The notes under the pieces: generated by a model
What the model was told of the DNA's origin: nothing
The model's input: the letters and a program-made list of their open reading frames with translations, nothing else
Databases searched by the model: none
NCBI GenBank assembly: GCA_964451785.1
Contig: CAYVJG010000010.1
Span: 1-64,000 of the forward strand
Reading direction: 5' to 3'
DNA length: 64,000 nucleotides
Origin: JAJYSO01 sp964451785
GTDB lineage: Bacteria; Bacteroidota; Bacteroidia; Flavobacteriales; Flavobacteriaceae
Made by a program: the position numbers and the translations under genes
Shown here: positions 19,470-27,574 of the stretch, piece after piece
Position numbering within the stretch: the first letter of the stretch is position 1
Layout: each line of letters starts with the position of its first letter

Positions 19470-19529
19470 TTTTAAGTCTGTATTAAAGACTGACTGTGTT
19501 GAAAAGTGCTTATTTCTGAAAGGCCAACA

Positions 19530-20462
19530 TCACTTTTGATTTGTATTTGGCAGTTTTAAGACTGTTGAATTGAGGGTGATTTTGGTCTTTTTTTCACGAA
19601 TCAAATAAATGCCAATTAAAATTAAAAATCCACCTATTCCATACCAAATAATAAATTTTTCACCGTCAAGAACACCCCATAACACAGCAACTATCGGAAT
19701 TAAAAAAGACACTGAACTCGCAAAAACAGCTGAAGTATCTTGAATTAATTTATAAAATAAAGCCATGGCTAAAGTGGTGCCAATAAAGGTTAAGATGCTT
19801 AAATAACCAAGTGCCGTCCAGGTGGTTGAGGTTTGAAAATTAATGTCATTAAAAAAACCGGAAAACCCTAAAATAATTAGTGAAGGTAACATCCAAATGG
19901 TATAAACTCCAGTTGAGATATTCATAGAAGGCAGGTGATTTAATTTAGCTTTGACAATTAAAGACGAAGTGGCATAAGCAGCAGAGGCCAGCACCATGAT
20001 GGCCGTATAAAAAATGTAACTGCTATCAGTTGAGGCTTCTGAGAAATAGAGTAGGAGACCTGCACCTGCAAATCCGATGACCGCTCCGATAACTTGGCTA
20101 TATCGGCTGCGAATGCCAAAAAAGAGAAAGCCTAACACCAATACAAAAATGGGCTCTAAGGCATTAATCATGCCGGCTAAAGAACTACTGACTCTAGTTT
20201 GAGCAATCGGAAAAATAAACATGGGCACAAAATTGCCACATAATCCAGCTAAACTCAGCCAAAAGAGTTCACTTTTCTTCATTTTTAACAGAGCTGGTAT
20301 TCCCCATAAGGCTAGAATAAGTCCTGACATTCCCACGCGAAAAGCACCAATTTGAACCGGCGTAAAAATTTCTAACGAACGCTTAATAAGAATAAAAGAA
20401 CTCCCCCAAGTTAAAGCCATGAGTCCTAAAAGTAACCATTTGTTAGTCAAAATTTTCCACAT
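19530..20462 (-). CDS. EamA-family (DMT superfamily) transporter
   Basis: Ten-helix inner membrane protein, 310 residues, with the two EamA repeats: the first begins WLLLGLMALTWGSSFILIKRSL and contains FRVGMSGLIL, the second follows GAVIGFAGAGLLLYF and contains LASAAYATSSLIVK. Members export or import small metabolites such as amino acids; substrate unknown here. Single gene, convergent with the HdeD-like gene, about 60 bases between stops. Confidence 0.88.
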   Translation of the reverse strand: MWKILTNKWLLLGLMALTWGSSFILIKRSLEIFTPVQIGAFRVGMSGLILALWGIPALLKMKKSELFWLSLAGLCGNFVPMFIFPIAQTRVSSSLAGMINALEPIFVLVLGFLFFGIRSRYSQVIGAVIGFAGAGLLLYFSEASTDSSYIFYTAIMVLASAAYATSSLIVKAKLNHLPSMNISTGVYTIWMLPSLIILGFSGFFNDINFQTSTTWTALGYLSILTFIGTTLAMALFYKLIQDTSAVFASSVSFLIPIVAVLWGVLDGEKFIIWYGIGGFLILIGIYLIREKKTKITLNSTVLKLPNTNQK

Positions 20463-20593
20463 GAACTGTAAGTTTAATGAATAGTATATACTGATTTACA
20501 ATGCGTGTCTTTTTGCGAAAGAATCGGCAAAATAAAGCAATATAAATGAATCTTAATTAGTGCTTGCTTTATTAAATATGATAAAGTTTATAT

Positions 20594-20630
20594 AAAAAAA
20601 ATCGGCAGCCCTAAAGCTGTCGATTTTTTT
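20594..20630. terminator. Terminator hairpin after pruA
   Basis: Arms AAAAAAATCGGCAGC and GCTGTCGATTTTTTT pair over 15 bases with one G-U pair and a 6-base loop, 27 bases beyond the pruA stop. Confidence 0.85.
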
Positions 20631-20656
20631 ATGTAAACGATTTGTGTAGCACTAAT

Positions 20657-22285
20657 TTATTCGCCTAAGAAAGGGTAGCGATAATTAGTGGCTGGCACAA
20701 AAGTTTCTTTAATAGTGCGCATAGATACCCAACGCATTAAGTTGGCTTTTGAACCCGCTTTATCGTTAGTGCCACTTTCACGAGCACCACCAAAAGGCTG
20801 ACGTCCTACAACAGCACCAGTTGGTTTGTCATTGATATAGAAGTTGCCAGCTGCGTTTTCAAGAATTTCAGTAGCTTGAGCTGCGGCATAGCGGCAACCT
20901 GAGAAAATAGCTCCGGTTAAACCGTAAATGCTAGTTTCATCAACTAGGTGAAGTGTTTCTTCCCATTTTTCATCATCGTAAACATAAACCGTCAATACAG
21001 GACCGAATAATTCAGTTTCCATGGTGGTATAATGCGGATCAGTGGTTACGATAATAGTTGGTTCAACAAAATAACCTTTAGATTTGTCATAGTTACCACC
21101 AGCGATAATTTCAGCATTGCTATCAGCTTTAGCTTGATCGATATATTGTGCTAATTTGTCAAAAGAACGCTCGTGAATAACGGCTGTGATAAAATTAGAC
21201 ATATCATCAGGAGCTCCCATTTTGAAAGTAGCCAAATCAGCTAAAACAAATTCTTTAACGGCTGGCCATAAACTTTTAGGAATGTAAGTACGCGAAGCAG
21301 CACTACATTTTTGACCTTGATATTCAAAGGCACCACGCGCCATTGCTGTAGCTACTTGCTTAGCGTCAGATGAAGGGTGCGCAATGATAAAGTCTTTACC
21401 TCCGGTTTCGCCTACAATGCGTGGGTAGCTTTTGTAAGTTTCAATGTTTTGACCAATTTTAGCCCAAATACCTTTAAATACAGAAGTACTACCGGTATAG
21501 TGGATACCTGCAAATTCAGGGCTAGCCAATACAACGTCAGTAATCATAGCAGGATCTCCGGCTACTAAGTTGATAACGCCATCGGGAACACCAGCTTCTT
21601 TAAAGACTTCCATTAACACTTGTGCAGAAAGCATTTGATATTTGCTCGGTTTCCAAACTGTAACATTACCCATTAAAGCGGCAGAAGTAGGAAGATTACC
21701 AGCAATAGCGGTAAAGTTAAACGGGGTTACGGCATAGACAAAACCTTCAAGAGGGCGATATTCCATGCGGTTCCAAGCTTCTTCGTCAGATTCTGGTTGT
21801 TCGTTGTAGATTTCAGACATGAACTCTACGTTAAAACGCAAGAAGTCAACAATCTCACAGGCAGAATCGATTTCAGCCTGAAAGATGTTTTTTGATTGAC
21901 CAATCATGGTCGCAGCGTTCATTTTTTGACGGTATGGACCAGCAATTAAAGCAGCAGCTTTTAAAAAGATAGCTGCGCGTTGCTCCCATTGTAATTTAGC
22001 CCAAGATTTACGCGCTTCTAAAGCTGCTGTGATAGCTTGCTCAATATGCGTTTTTTCTGCTAAATGATATACCCCTTGGTCGTGTTGATGATCATGAGGC
22101 ACTGTGATTTTGTGTGTATTTCCGGTTCTGATTTCTTCACTACCGATATAAAGAGGAATGTCAACTTTGGTGTTGAAGGTAGTTTTGTATTGTGCTAAAG
22201 CTTCTTCCCGTTCAGGAGTTCCTGGAGCATAGCTTTTAACCGGCTCATTAACAGCTGGCGGGACATGAAAGAATCCTTTTCCCAT
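20657..22285 (-). CDS. pruA: L-glutamate gamma-semialdehyde dehydrogenase (P5C dehydrogenase)
   Basis: NAD+-dependent oxidation of glutamate gamma-semialdehyde (from delta-1-pyrroline-5-carboxylate) to glutamate, second step of proline catabolism. 542 residues, the monofunctional aldehyde dehydrogenase form, not the PutA fusion. Catalytic Cys is C327 in GQKCSAASR; ETGGKDF supplies the general base region; PFNFTAIAGNLP and the C-terminal GARESGTNDKAGS are typical of the P5CDH subgroup. No proline dehydrogenase gene is adjacent. A near-consensus box (TATCTTCG read on the minus strand, 22326-22333) lies about 45 bases before the ATG. Confidence 0.95.
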   Translation of the reverse strand: MGKGFFHVPPAVNEPVKSYAPGTPEREEALAQYKTTFNTKVDIPLYIGSEEIRTGNTHKITVPHDHQHDQGVYHLAEKTHIEQAITAALEARKSWAKLQWEQRAAIFLKAAALIAGPYRQKMNAATMIGQSKNIFQAEIDSACEIVDFLRFNVEFMSEIYNEQPESDEEAWNRMEYRPLEGFVYAVTPFNFTAIAGNLPTSAALMGNVTVWKPSKYQMLSAQVLMEVFKEAGVPDGVINLVAGDPAMITDVVLASPEFAGIHYTGSTSVFKGIWAKIGQNIETYKSYPRIVGETGGKDFIIAHPSSDAKQVATAMARGAFEYQGQKCSAASRTYIPKSLWPAVKEFVLADLATFKMGAPDDMSNFITAVIHERSFDKLAQYIDQAKADSNAEIIAGGNYDKSKGYFVEPTIIVTTDPHYTTMETELFGPVLTVYVYDDEKWEETLHLVDETSIYGLTGAIFSGCRYAAAQATEILENAAGNFYINDKPTGAVVGRQPFGGARESGTNDKAGSKANLMRWVSMRTIKETFVPATNYRYPFLGE

Positions 22286-22596
22286 GAGATGTGATTTTTA
22301 TTTGTATTATACTTTAAATTTTCTCCGAAGATAGGGATTTTTGAGCAGCTGTAAATCAGGAAATTTTATTAAATTGTGTTAAGGTTTAAGAATGTCTTTT
22401 TCTATGATCCTTAAGCGCGTTGATTTGTTAATAAGCAAGAAGCTATCGCTTCAGAAAAATGGTAGGATTAATCAAACAATGTTTTATTATAACCTCCAGT
22501 TAAGAGAGATTAGACCGGGGTACTTGCTCAATATTTGCCAATTACAGGCGTATTCTATGGTGCTTTGACATACTTTTTTAGAGGTGTCTCGTCAAA
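22286..22596. other. 311-base gene-free region
   Basis: Lies between pruA and the siderophore-interacting gene, both on the minus strand. It holds the pruA promoter at its left end and one small stem-loop (GAAGC-TATC-GCTTC, 22439-22452). I see nothing else and no convincing terminator. Confidence 0.5.
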
Positions 22597-23322
22597 TTAT
22601 AATCCGCTTTTCCCCTCAACCCAATAAGGTTCAGTGGCAATTTGTTTAGGATTGACGCCTTTTCCTTTGAGAAAATTTCTAAAGTTTTGAATAGATTTTG
22701 CATTCCCTGTTAAGTAAAATTGATAGGACTTTAGCGCTTCCTTTTCTATCATTTTATCTAGTGTCACAATTGCGTTGTTTGCCTTTTCATGTGCATCTGT
22801 CGGTACTATTTTAACCTCGTTATAAGTCATGATTTCAGAGGTGAATGCCGGGTCAATAGCAGTTTCAATAACGCCTATTAGTTGCGTGTGTGCTAAATCA
22901 GATTGTGTTTTCATACTTTGTACAAGCCCAACAGAAGTCTCATCGCCAAAAATGAAGTGCTTATCATGTTGATCTTGGTATTCAATTTTTCCTCCTGGCC
23001 CCATGAGTTTCAATTCTTGATCAAAGACTAAATTTTCTACCCATTTGGCGCCTAAACCTTTATGGTGTCGGTAAAAAATAATTTCACAAATACCTTTTTT
23101 AGTGTCAAAACGAGAAGGCGTGTAATGTCTAAATTCACGCTGATTAAGTCGGAATTGAACAACCTGCCCTGTAGTAAATTTACAAGCTGAAAAGTCTCCA
23201 CGAAATCGAATAGATAGATACTTTTCATTGAGTTCATTTATCTGGTCAATGCATACCTGATGGTAAAGTTTACCCATCAGAATTTCCATTGTATCTGCAT
23301 ACCACTTAGGAAGTCTAGCCAT
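22597..23322 (-). CDS. Siderophore-interacting FAD-binding protein
   Basis: Flavoprotein of the SIP/ViuB family (ferredoxin-reductase fold), which reduces ferric siderophores in the cytoplasm with NAD(P)H to release iron. 241 residues. The FAD-binding motif is FRHYTPSRF (RxYT type, about residues 63-71). The family block GDETSVG (about 127-133, usually GDETALP) marks the C-terminal NAD(P)H domain, and the C-terminal YW motif is present (EPYWVEGKSGL). No siderophore receptor or transporter is adjacent and no Fur-like box was recognised. Confidence 0.88.
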   Translation of the reverse strand: MARLPKWYADTMEILMGKLYHQVCIDQINELNEKYLSIRFRGDFSACKFTTGQVVQFRLNQREFRHYTPSRFDTKKGICEIIFYRHHKGLGAKWVENLVFDQELKLMGPGGKIEYQDQHDKHFIFGDETSVGLVQSMKTQSDLAHTQLIGVIETAIDPAFTSEIMTYNEVKIVPTDAHEKANNAIVTLDKMIEKEALKSYQFYLTGNAKSIQNFRNFLKGKGVNPKQIATEPYWVEGKSGL

Positions 23323-23452
23323 AAGATTAGGATATTATTTTGGCTAAAATATAAAATAATATTTATTTAGACTAATTATATATAAAATATACGAATTTAC
23401 GTACGTATTTATATCGTGTAAATCTTTTTAAAACCACAGTTGATAGGACATG

Positions 23453-23481
23453 AAATCACCTCCTGTAGACACAGGTGATTT
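23453..23481. terminator. Putative terminator of the marR-dapB operon
   Basis: Arms AAATCACCT and AGGTGATTT (9 bases) enclose an 11-base loop about 100 bases downstream of the dapB-like gene. No clear T-run on the minus strand, so this is tentative. Confidence 0.4.
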
Positions 23482-23579
23482 TCTGCTTTAGTTCCTGAAT
23501 TTACGTAAATCGGGGCATAATAGCCGTTTGTTAGCAGTATGTGTTGTTTATTTAGGTAGTTTAGTCAATATGTTATTGT

Positions 23580-24380
23580 TTAAAAATCCATAACTGAATC
23601 CAATCCTCTTTTTAGTCCTTTGAAGGTTCCTACTTTTTCTATAGCCAAGATTCCGCCTTTTACATAAGGTTCGGCACTTGCTCCAGAATCATGTCTGATA
23701 GATAATTTTTCGTCTTTAAGTCCAAATATGGTTTCTATAGAAATAACGTGTCCCGGAAGTCGAACAGAATGCACTTGAACTTCATTTAGGTTTGCTCCAC
23801 GGCTTGATTTTTCGCCAACCAATTCATCTTCAGTTACAAATTTATTTGGTTTTTGAACCTTTGAAAGTCGGTAAGCCAATTCCCTTGCCGTTCCGCTTGG
23901 ACTGTCGATTTTATCTTCGTGCGTATAATCGATGATTTCAAAATTGGGAATATATTTTGCTGCCATTTCTGAAAACTTTTGAAGCAGAACGACCGTTATC
24001 GCAAAATTGCCCACAGCCAAAACGGAAGTCTTATTTTCATAAGCAATAGTTTCAATTTCACTGTAATCTTCATCAGTTAATCCTGAGGTGCCAACGACAA
24101 CGCTTTTTCCTTTTTTTAGGGAAGTAAGGATATTTTTTTTGCCGATTTCCGGTCTTGTATAATCTACTAAAACGTCAAAATCAGTTTCGTTTAAAGCCGT
24201 TTCAATAGAGTCGTAGATTGGAATATTGGCCGAACCCAATTCGAGAATTTCGGCCAAGTTTTGTCCTTTGTGTGTTCTTGAAAGCGCCCCAACTAGTTCC
24301 ATATTTGGGGTATTAAAAACACCTTTGCTCAATGCTGAGCCTGCCCAGCCTGTTCCGCCTGCTATAAATACTCTTATCAT
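23580..24380 (-). CDS. dapB: Dihydrodipicolinate reductase-like protein
   Basis: DapB family: NAD(P)H-dependent reduction of 4-hydroxy-tetrahydrodipicolinate in the diaminopimelate/lysine pathway. 266 residues. Dinucleotide-binding GGTGWAGSA at 8-16, the substrate block HEDKIDSPSGTA and the conserved VHSVRLPGHVIS are present. Oddities: Bacteroidota housekeeping DapB is usually shorter (about 235 residues) and unlinked to regulators, while this longer form is the last gene of a MarR-controlled, translationally coupled operon. It may be an acquired second copy with a special role. Its ATG overlaps the stop of the preceding gene by 4 bases. Confidence 0.8.
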   Translation of the reverse strand: MIRVFIAGGTGWAGSALSKGVFNTPNMELVGALSRTHKGQNLAEILELGSANIPIYDSIETALNETDFDVLVDYTRPEIGKKNILTSLKKGKSVVVGTSGLTDEDYSEIETIAYENKTSVLAVGNFAITVVLLQKFSEMAAKYIPNFEIIDYTHEDKIDSPSGTARELAYRLSKVQKPNKFVTEDELVGEKSSRGANLNEVQVHSVRLPGHVISIETIFGLKDEKLSIRHDSGASAEPYVKGGILAIEKVGTFKGLKRGLDSVMDF

Positions 24381-24619
24381 AATGATTGTGTTTTATTATT
24401 ATGGTTATTTTTCAGTTTTTTTAAGTGATAAACGTGTATGATGCAAAAAATAATGCCTGCAATGATTAACGGACTTGACTGAAGAAAAAAGCCGTAAACA
24501 ATGTAGAAAAAACTTGAAATGAGATGCCATAAACGAAAAGTACCCATTTCTTTCTTGGTAATTGCATAAAAACCTGTTGCAATTGCCAAATACCCTAAGA
24601 TTTCAGTCAATAAAGTCAT
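24377..24619 (-). CDS. Small membrane protein, 80 aa (YgjV-like)
   Basis: Three hydrophobic segments fill most of the protein (about 4-20, 30-46 and 50-65), followed by a basic, Asn-rich tail. The pattern, and a start of ILGYLAIATGFYAITKKEM, resemble the YgjV/inner-membrane sugar-transport-like small proteins; the match is by eye and weak. It overlaps marR upstream and dapB downstream by the ATGA arrangement, so all three are translationally coupled and likely act in one process. Confidence 0.7.
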   Translation of the reverse strand: MTLLTEILGYLAIATGFYAITKKEMGTFRLWHLISSFFYIVYGFFLQSSPLIIAGIIFCIIHVYHLKKLKNNHNNKTQSL

Positions 24620-25095
24620 AATTCGTTATAGTTCTTTAAGGTTCTTTCCATATAATTTTTGTCAGCAATCAAGTTTTCAAATTCGGTTAATTCTTGCATA
24701 AAATGTGGACTTTTTGCAATCAGTTCTTCGGTTGTTTTTATGCAAGCGTCCCAATGTTTGTGAAATTCTGGAAGTTGTTTTTTGGCTTTATCAGAAAGTT
24801 CCAAAAGTTGTTTTCGTGAGTCGCTTTTGTCCGTTTTAGTGTTGACATAATCCTTTTTCTTCATCTTGTTGATGATTTTTACACAAGCAGGATGCGACAG
24901 TCTTAATTCCTGTGATATTTCGGTAATCGTCAAGAATTTGTGTTTTTCCAAAAGCAAGAAAATCAGATGCCAATTGGGTTCAATATCTAATCCTGCGTTT
25001 TTGTAGTAGTCTCTCGTACTGTATAAGAGGTCATCGCTTAAACGCTTTATTCTACTGTTCAATCCCGCAAAACCTATTTGTTGTAAAAAATCCAT
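24616..25095 (-). CDS. MarR-family transcriptional regulator
   Basis: 159 residues with a winged helix-turn-helix: TITEISQELRLSHPACVKIINKMKKKDYV (about 56-84), then the wing DKSDSRKQLLELSDKAKK with the Asp/Arg signature typical of MarR wings. The first helix region and C-terminal helix would form the dimer interface. First gene of a three-gene operon. Two copies of a 12-base dyad lie in its promoter, one at the expected transcription start and one just upstream, so it is very likely autoregulated. The inducing ligand is unknown. Confidence 0.88.
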   Translation of the reverse strand: MDFLQQIGFAGLNSRIKRLSDDLLYSTRDYYKNAGLDIEPNWHLIFLLLEKHKFLTITEISQELRLSHPACVKIINKMKKKDYVNTKTDKSDSRKQLLELSDKAKKQLPEFHKHWDACIKTTEELIAKSPHFMQELTEFENLIADKNYMERTLKNYNEL

Positions 25096-25108
25096 AGCTC
25101 AAATATTA

Positions 25109-25120
25109 GTAACTGGTTAC
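25109..25120. promoter_or_regulatory. Probable MarR operator, proximal
   Basis: GTAACTGGTTAC, a dyad of GTAAC/GTTAC around two bases, 14 bases before the marR ATG. It covers the expected transcription start downstream of the -7 box. An identical copy lies at 25142-25153. Confidence 0.6.
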
Positions 25121-25121
25121 G

Positions 25122-25129
25122 CAAATATA
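25122..25129 (-). promoter_or_regulatory. TAnnTTTG -7 box of the marR operon
   Basis: Read on the minus strand the sequence is TATATTTG, an exact consensus match. It is positioned exactly between the two operator copies, as expected for repression by occlusion. Confidence 0.55.
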
Positions 25130-25141
25130 TAAAATATTATT

Positions 25142-25153
25142 GTAACTGGTTAC
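25142..25153. promoter_or_regulatory. Probable MarR operator, distal
   Basis: Second copy of GTAACTGGTTAC, identical and in the same orientation, 33 bases from the first (about three helical turns), so two dimers could bind the same DNA face. It covers the -33 region. Confidence 0.6.
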
Positions 25154-25367
25154 GTATTTTTAAATTTAAAGCTATTTTTAGGAAATAGAAGGGGAGCTTT
25201 GAAACACAAAAATTATAAAATAGCTTGCTAAAAAGAGGTAGAGTTTGATCAAAATGGCTCCTGAATTCGGCTTCTCTAAAAAGATAAAAACAATAGTTTT
25301 AGGGTGTCTTTTTTGGAAAGATGTCTATTTGGGCCTAGAACGAGAAAAAGGTTAAGCATCATATAAA

Positions 25368-25395
25368 AAGAGGATGTCTGTAAAAACACCCTCTT
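25368..25395. terminator. Terminator after guanine deaminase gene
   Basis: Imperfect hairpin with AAGAGG/CCTCTT arms and further inner pairs, 20 bases beyond the stop codon; on the minus strand it is followed by a T-rich run. Confidence 0.6.
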
Positions 25396-25414
25396 CTTTG
25401 TATGTGATAGACGG

Positions 25415-25894
25415 TTAATAGTCTATTCGATTTGTTTTAGATTTCCACTCTTTAAAGACACTTTTTCCTTCATCTCTGAGTAAATTGATAAAGTCGATTT
25501 TTAAATTAGACTTGTCTTTTTCCAGTTCGTCATAAATAAATTGATCGTCAAAATCAATTTCAGCAGCATCTGCTTTGGTACAGGCGTAATAGACGGCTTT
25601 TGGTCGTGCCCAGTAAATGGCGCCAAAGCACATAGGGCAAGGTTCACAAGAGGTGTAGATACTACAATCTGTGAGTTGAAAACTGTTTAGTTTTTGACAA
25701 GCTTCTCTGATAGCCATAATTTCAGCATGTGCAGTAGGGTCATTGGTTGAGGTGACGCGATTGCAACTTTCAGCAATAATTTTCCCGTCTTTAACCACTA
25801 CAGCGCCAAAAGGACCACCAAGGCCATTGTCAATGCCTTCTTGAGCAACGGCAATGGCGCGGCGTATAAATGTCTTGTCTAAATCAGTAATCAT
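25415..25894 (-). CDS. guaD: Guanine deaminase-type nucleoside deaminase
   Basis: Zinc-dependent CMP/dCMP deaminase fold. HAE motif at 56-58 (zinc ligand H56, proton shuttle E58) and PCPMC with zinc ligands C86 and C89. Total 159 residues and the C-terminal tail FKEWKSKTNRIDY match the Bacillus GuaD group, which converts guanine to xanthine, better than tRNA adenosine deaminase TadA. It starts 30 bases after metK on the same strand, and no separate promoter is seen, so it is probably in the metK transcript. Exact base specificity is inferred. Confidence 0.85.
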   Translation of the reverse strand: MITDLDKTFIRRAIAVAQEGIDNGLGGPFGAVVVKDGKIIAESCNRVTSTNDPTAHAEIMAIREACQKLNSFQLTDCSIYTSCEPCPMCFGAIYWARPKAVYYACTKADAAEIDFDDQFIYDELEKDKSNLKIDFINLLRDEGKSVFKEWKSKTNRIDY

Positions 25895-25924
25895 AAGTCT
25901 AACTTTTGTACAAGGTACACTAAA

Positions 25925-27181
25925 TTACACTAAATCAAAAGCTTCTTTAATGGCTTCTACATAATCGAGTTTTTCCCAAGTGAATAGCTCGACTTCTTTT
26001 TCTATACGACCAGCATAAGGACTTTCAAAAACTTTAGTCACCACTTTATTTTCACGACCCATATGACCGTAAGCGGCTGTTTCACGATAAATAGGGTTAC
26101 GCAATTTTAAGCGTTTTTCAATGGCTGCAGGGCGCATGTCAAATAAAGCTTTTACTTTATTAGTAATTTCGGCTTTACTAAAGTTAACATGAGAAGAGCC
26201 GTAAGTATCGATTAAGATAGAAGTCGGTTCAGCTTTACCAATAGCATAAGAGACTTGTACTAAAATTTCATCTGCAACACCGGCGGCGACTAAGTTTTTA
26301 GCAATATGACGAGCAGCATAAGCGGCTGAGCGATCCACTTTACTAGGGTCTTTTCCTGAGAACGCACCACCTCCATGAGCGCCTTTACCACCGTAAGTAT
26401 CGACAATAATTTTGCGACCTGTTAATCCGGCATCTCCATGAGGACCACCGATAACAAATTTTCCGGTAGGATTAATGTGATAAATGATATCTTCATTAAA
26501 TAAGTTCTGAACGTATTCAGGCAGTTGTAACTTTACACGAGGAATCAATATTTCTTTGATGTCCTTTTCAATTTGCGCCAACATGTTTTCGTCAGATTCA
26601 AATTCGTCGTGCTGTGTTGATAATACAATGGCTACAATGCGTTGTGGGACGTTGTCATCACTGTACTCTAAGGTAACTTGGCATTTTGCATCAGGGCGGA
26701 GGTAAGGCATTTCTTTAGCTTCGCGACGAATATCAGCTAGGTTGATGAGCATTTTGTGCGCAATATCTAAAGCTAAAGGCATGTAATTAGCTGTTTCTTT
26801 TGTGGCATAACCAAACATCATTCCTTGGTCACCAGCCCCTTGTTCGTCTTTTTCTTCACGGTCAACACCACGTGAAATATCGTCTGATTGTTCGTGAATT
26901 AAAGAAATAACCCCACAGGAGTTGCCGTTAAATTGATAATCATCTTTAGTATAACCAATTTCGTTAATTACTTGACGGGCAATTTGTTGTACGTCAAGAT
27001 AGGTTTCAGAGCGGACTTCACCGGCTAAAACGACTTGACCAGTAGTGACTAAGGTTTCACAAGCTACCTTTGAGTTGCGGTCAAAAGCAAGGAAATTATC
27101 AACTAAGGCATCGCTGATTTGGTCAGCAACTTTATCTGGGTGTCCTTCAGATACACTTTCTGAAGTAAATAAATAAGACAT
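25925..27181 (-). CDS. metK: S-adenosylmethionine synthetase
   Basis: Makes S-adenosylmethionine from ATP and methionine in the cytoplasm; essential. 418 residues. Signatures are GHPDKVADQISDA (17-29), the GAGDQGMMFGYA hexapeptide block, and the phosphate-binding GGGAFSGKDPSKVDRSAAY loop. Its 5' leader is about 100 bases long and carries a SAM-II-like riboswitch, so the enzyme would be down-regulated by its own product. Upstream, on the minus strand, an exact TATATTTG box is present. Confidence 0.98.
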   Translation of the reverse strand: MSYLFTSESVSEGHPDKVADQISDALVDNFLAFDRNSKVACETLVTTGQVVLAGEVRSETYLDVQQIARQVINEIGYTKDDYQFNGNSCGVISLIHEQSDDISRGVDREEKDEQGAGDQGMMFGYATKETANYMPLALDIAHKMLINLADIRREAKEMPYLRPDAKCQVTLEYSDDNVPQRIVAIVLSTQHDEFESDENMLAQIEKDIKEILIPRVKLQLPEYVQNLFNEDIIYHINPTGKFVIGGPHGDAGLTGRKIIVDTYGGKGAHGGGAFSGKDPSKVDRSAAYAARHIAKNLVAAGVADEILVQVSYAIGKAEPTSILIDTYGSSHVNFSKAEITNKVKALFDMRPAAIEKRLKLRNPIYRETAAYGHMGRENKVVTKVFESPYAGRIEKEVELFTWEKLDYVEAIKEAFDLV

Positions 27182-27236
27182 GCGTTATAGTTTTACGGGA
27201 AGGTATGACCTGAGAGTGCAGCGCCACGAAGCTGTA

Positions 27237-27285
27237 CTGGTTTAGCATTTTTACGGGTTGCAATCAGTCAAATTTATCCCAAATT
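27237..27285 (-). ncRNA. SAM-II-like riboswitch in the metK leader
   Basis: Read on the minus strand, the leader contains ATTTGACTGATTGCAACCC, then GTAAAAATGCTAAACC. This closely matches the conserved SAM-II core as I recall it (a loop of UUUAAC..UUGCA, then AAAUG..GCUAAA, forming an H-type pseudoknot). A GGG/CCC pair with a G-U extension could form P1, though this stem is short. Location directly between the metK promoter and gene supports the call. No Rho-independent terminator is obvious after it, which suggests control of translation. Confidence 0.6.
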
Positions 27286-27291
27286 CAGCAG

Positions 27292-27299
27292 CAAATATA
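27292..27299 (-). promoter_or_regulatory. TAnnTTTG -7 box for metK
   Basis: TATATTTG on the minus strand, an exact match, placed just upstream of the riboswitch. Transcription would start near 27285, so the aptamer lies at the very 5' end of the message. Confidence 0.6.
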
Positions 27300-27409
27300 C
27301 TAATAAATAATGAGTAGCTGTTTTTTTTATAAATAATTTTGAAAATGATTGTGTTAATAGTTTATACCATAATGATTAAATCTTTAGTCTAATTTGTGTT
27401 GTTTTGTAT

Positions 27410-27422
27410 CGGTATAATACCG
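27410..27422. promoter_or_regulatory. 13-base palindrome in the metK-osmC gap
   Basis: CGGTATAATACCG is a perfect dyad in the divergent intergenic region of 27182-27574. It could be an operator for the OsmC-family gene; the binding protein is unknown. Apart from this palindrome, the metK leader and the two promoter boxes, I see nothing in the gap. Confidence 0.35.
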
Positions 27423-27550
27423 TGGGCAACAAATTAATAGTGCAATGAGACTACTGTAAAAATTGGGTTATATAAGTTGTCCATACAAGAACACCCTTGT
27501 TTTAGGGCGGTATATTTTATGGATTGCGTAGGTAGAGATTTAGAAATATA

Positions 27551-27558
27551 TATCTTTG
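27551..27558 (+). promoter_or_regulatory. TAnnTTTG -7 box for the OsmC-family gene
   Basis: TATCTTTG, an exact match, 17 bases before the ATG, which predicts a leader of about 10 bases. Confidence 0.55.
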
Positions 27559-27574
27559 TGTAAAAACAAAGACT

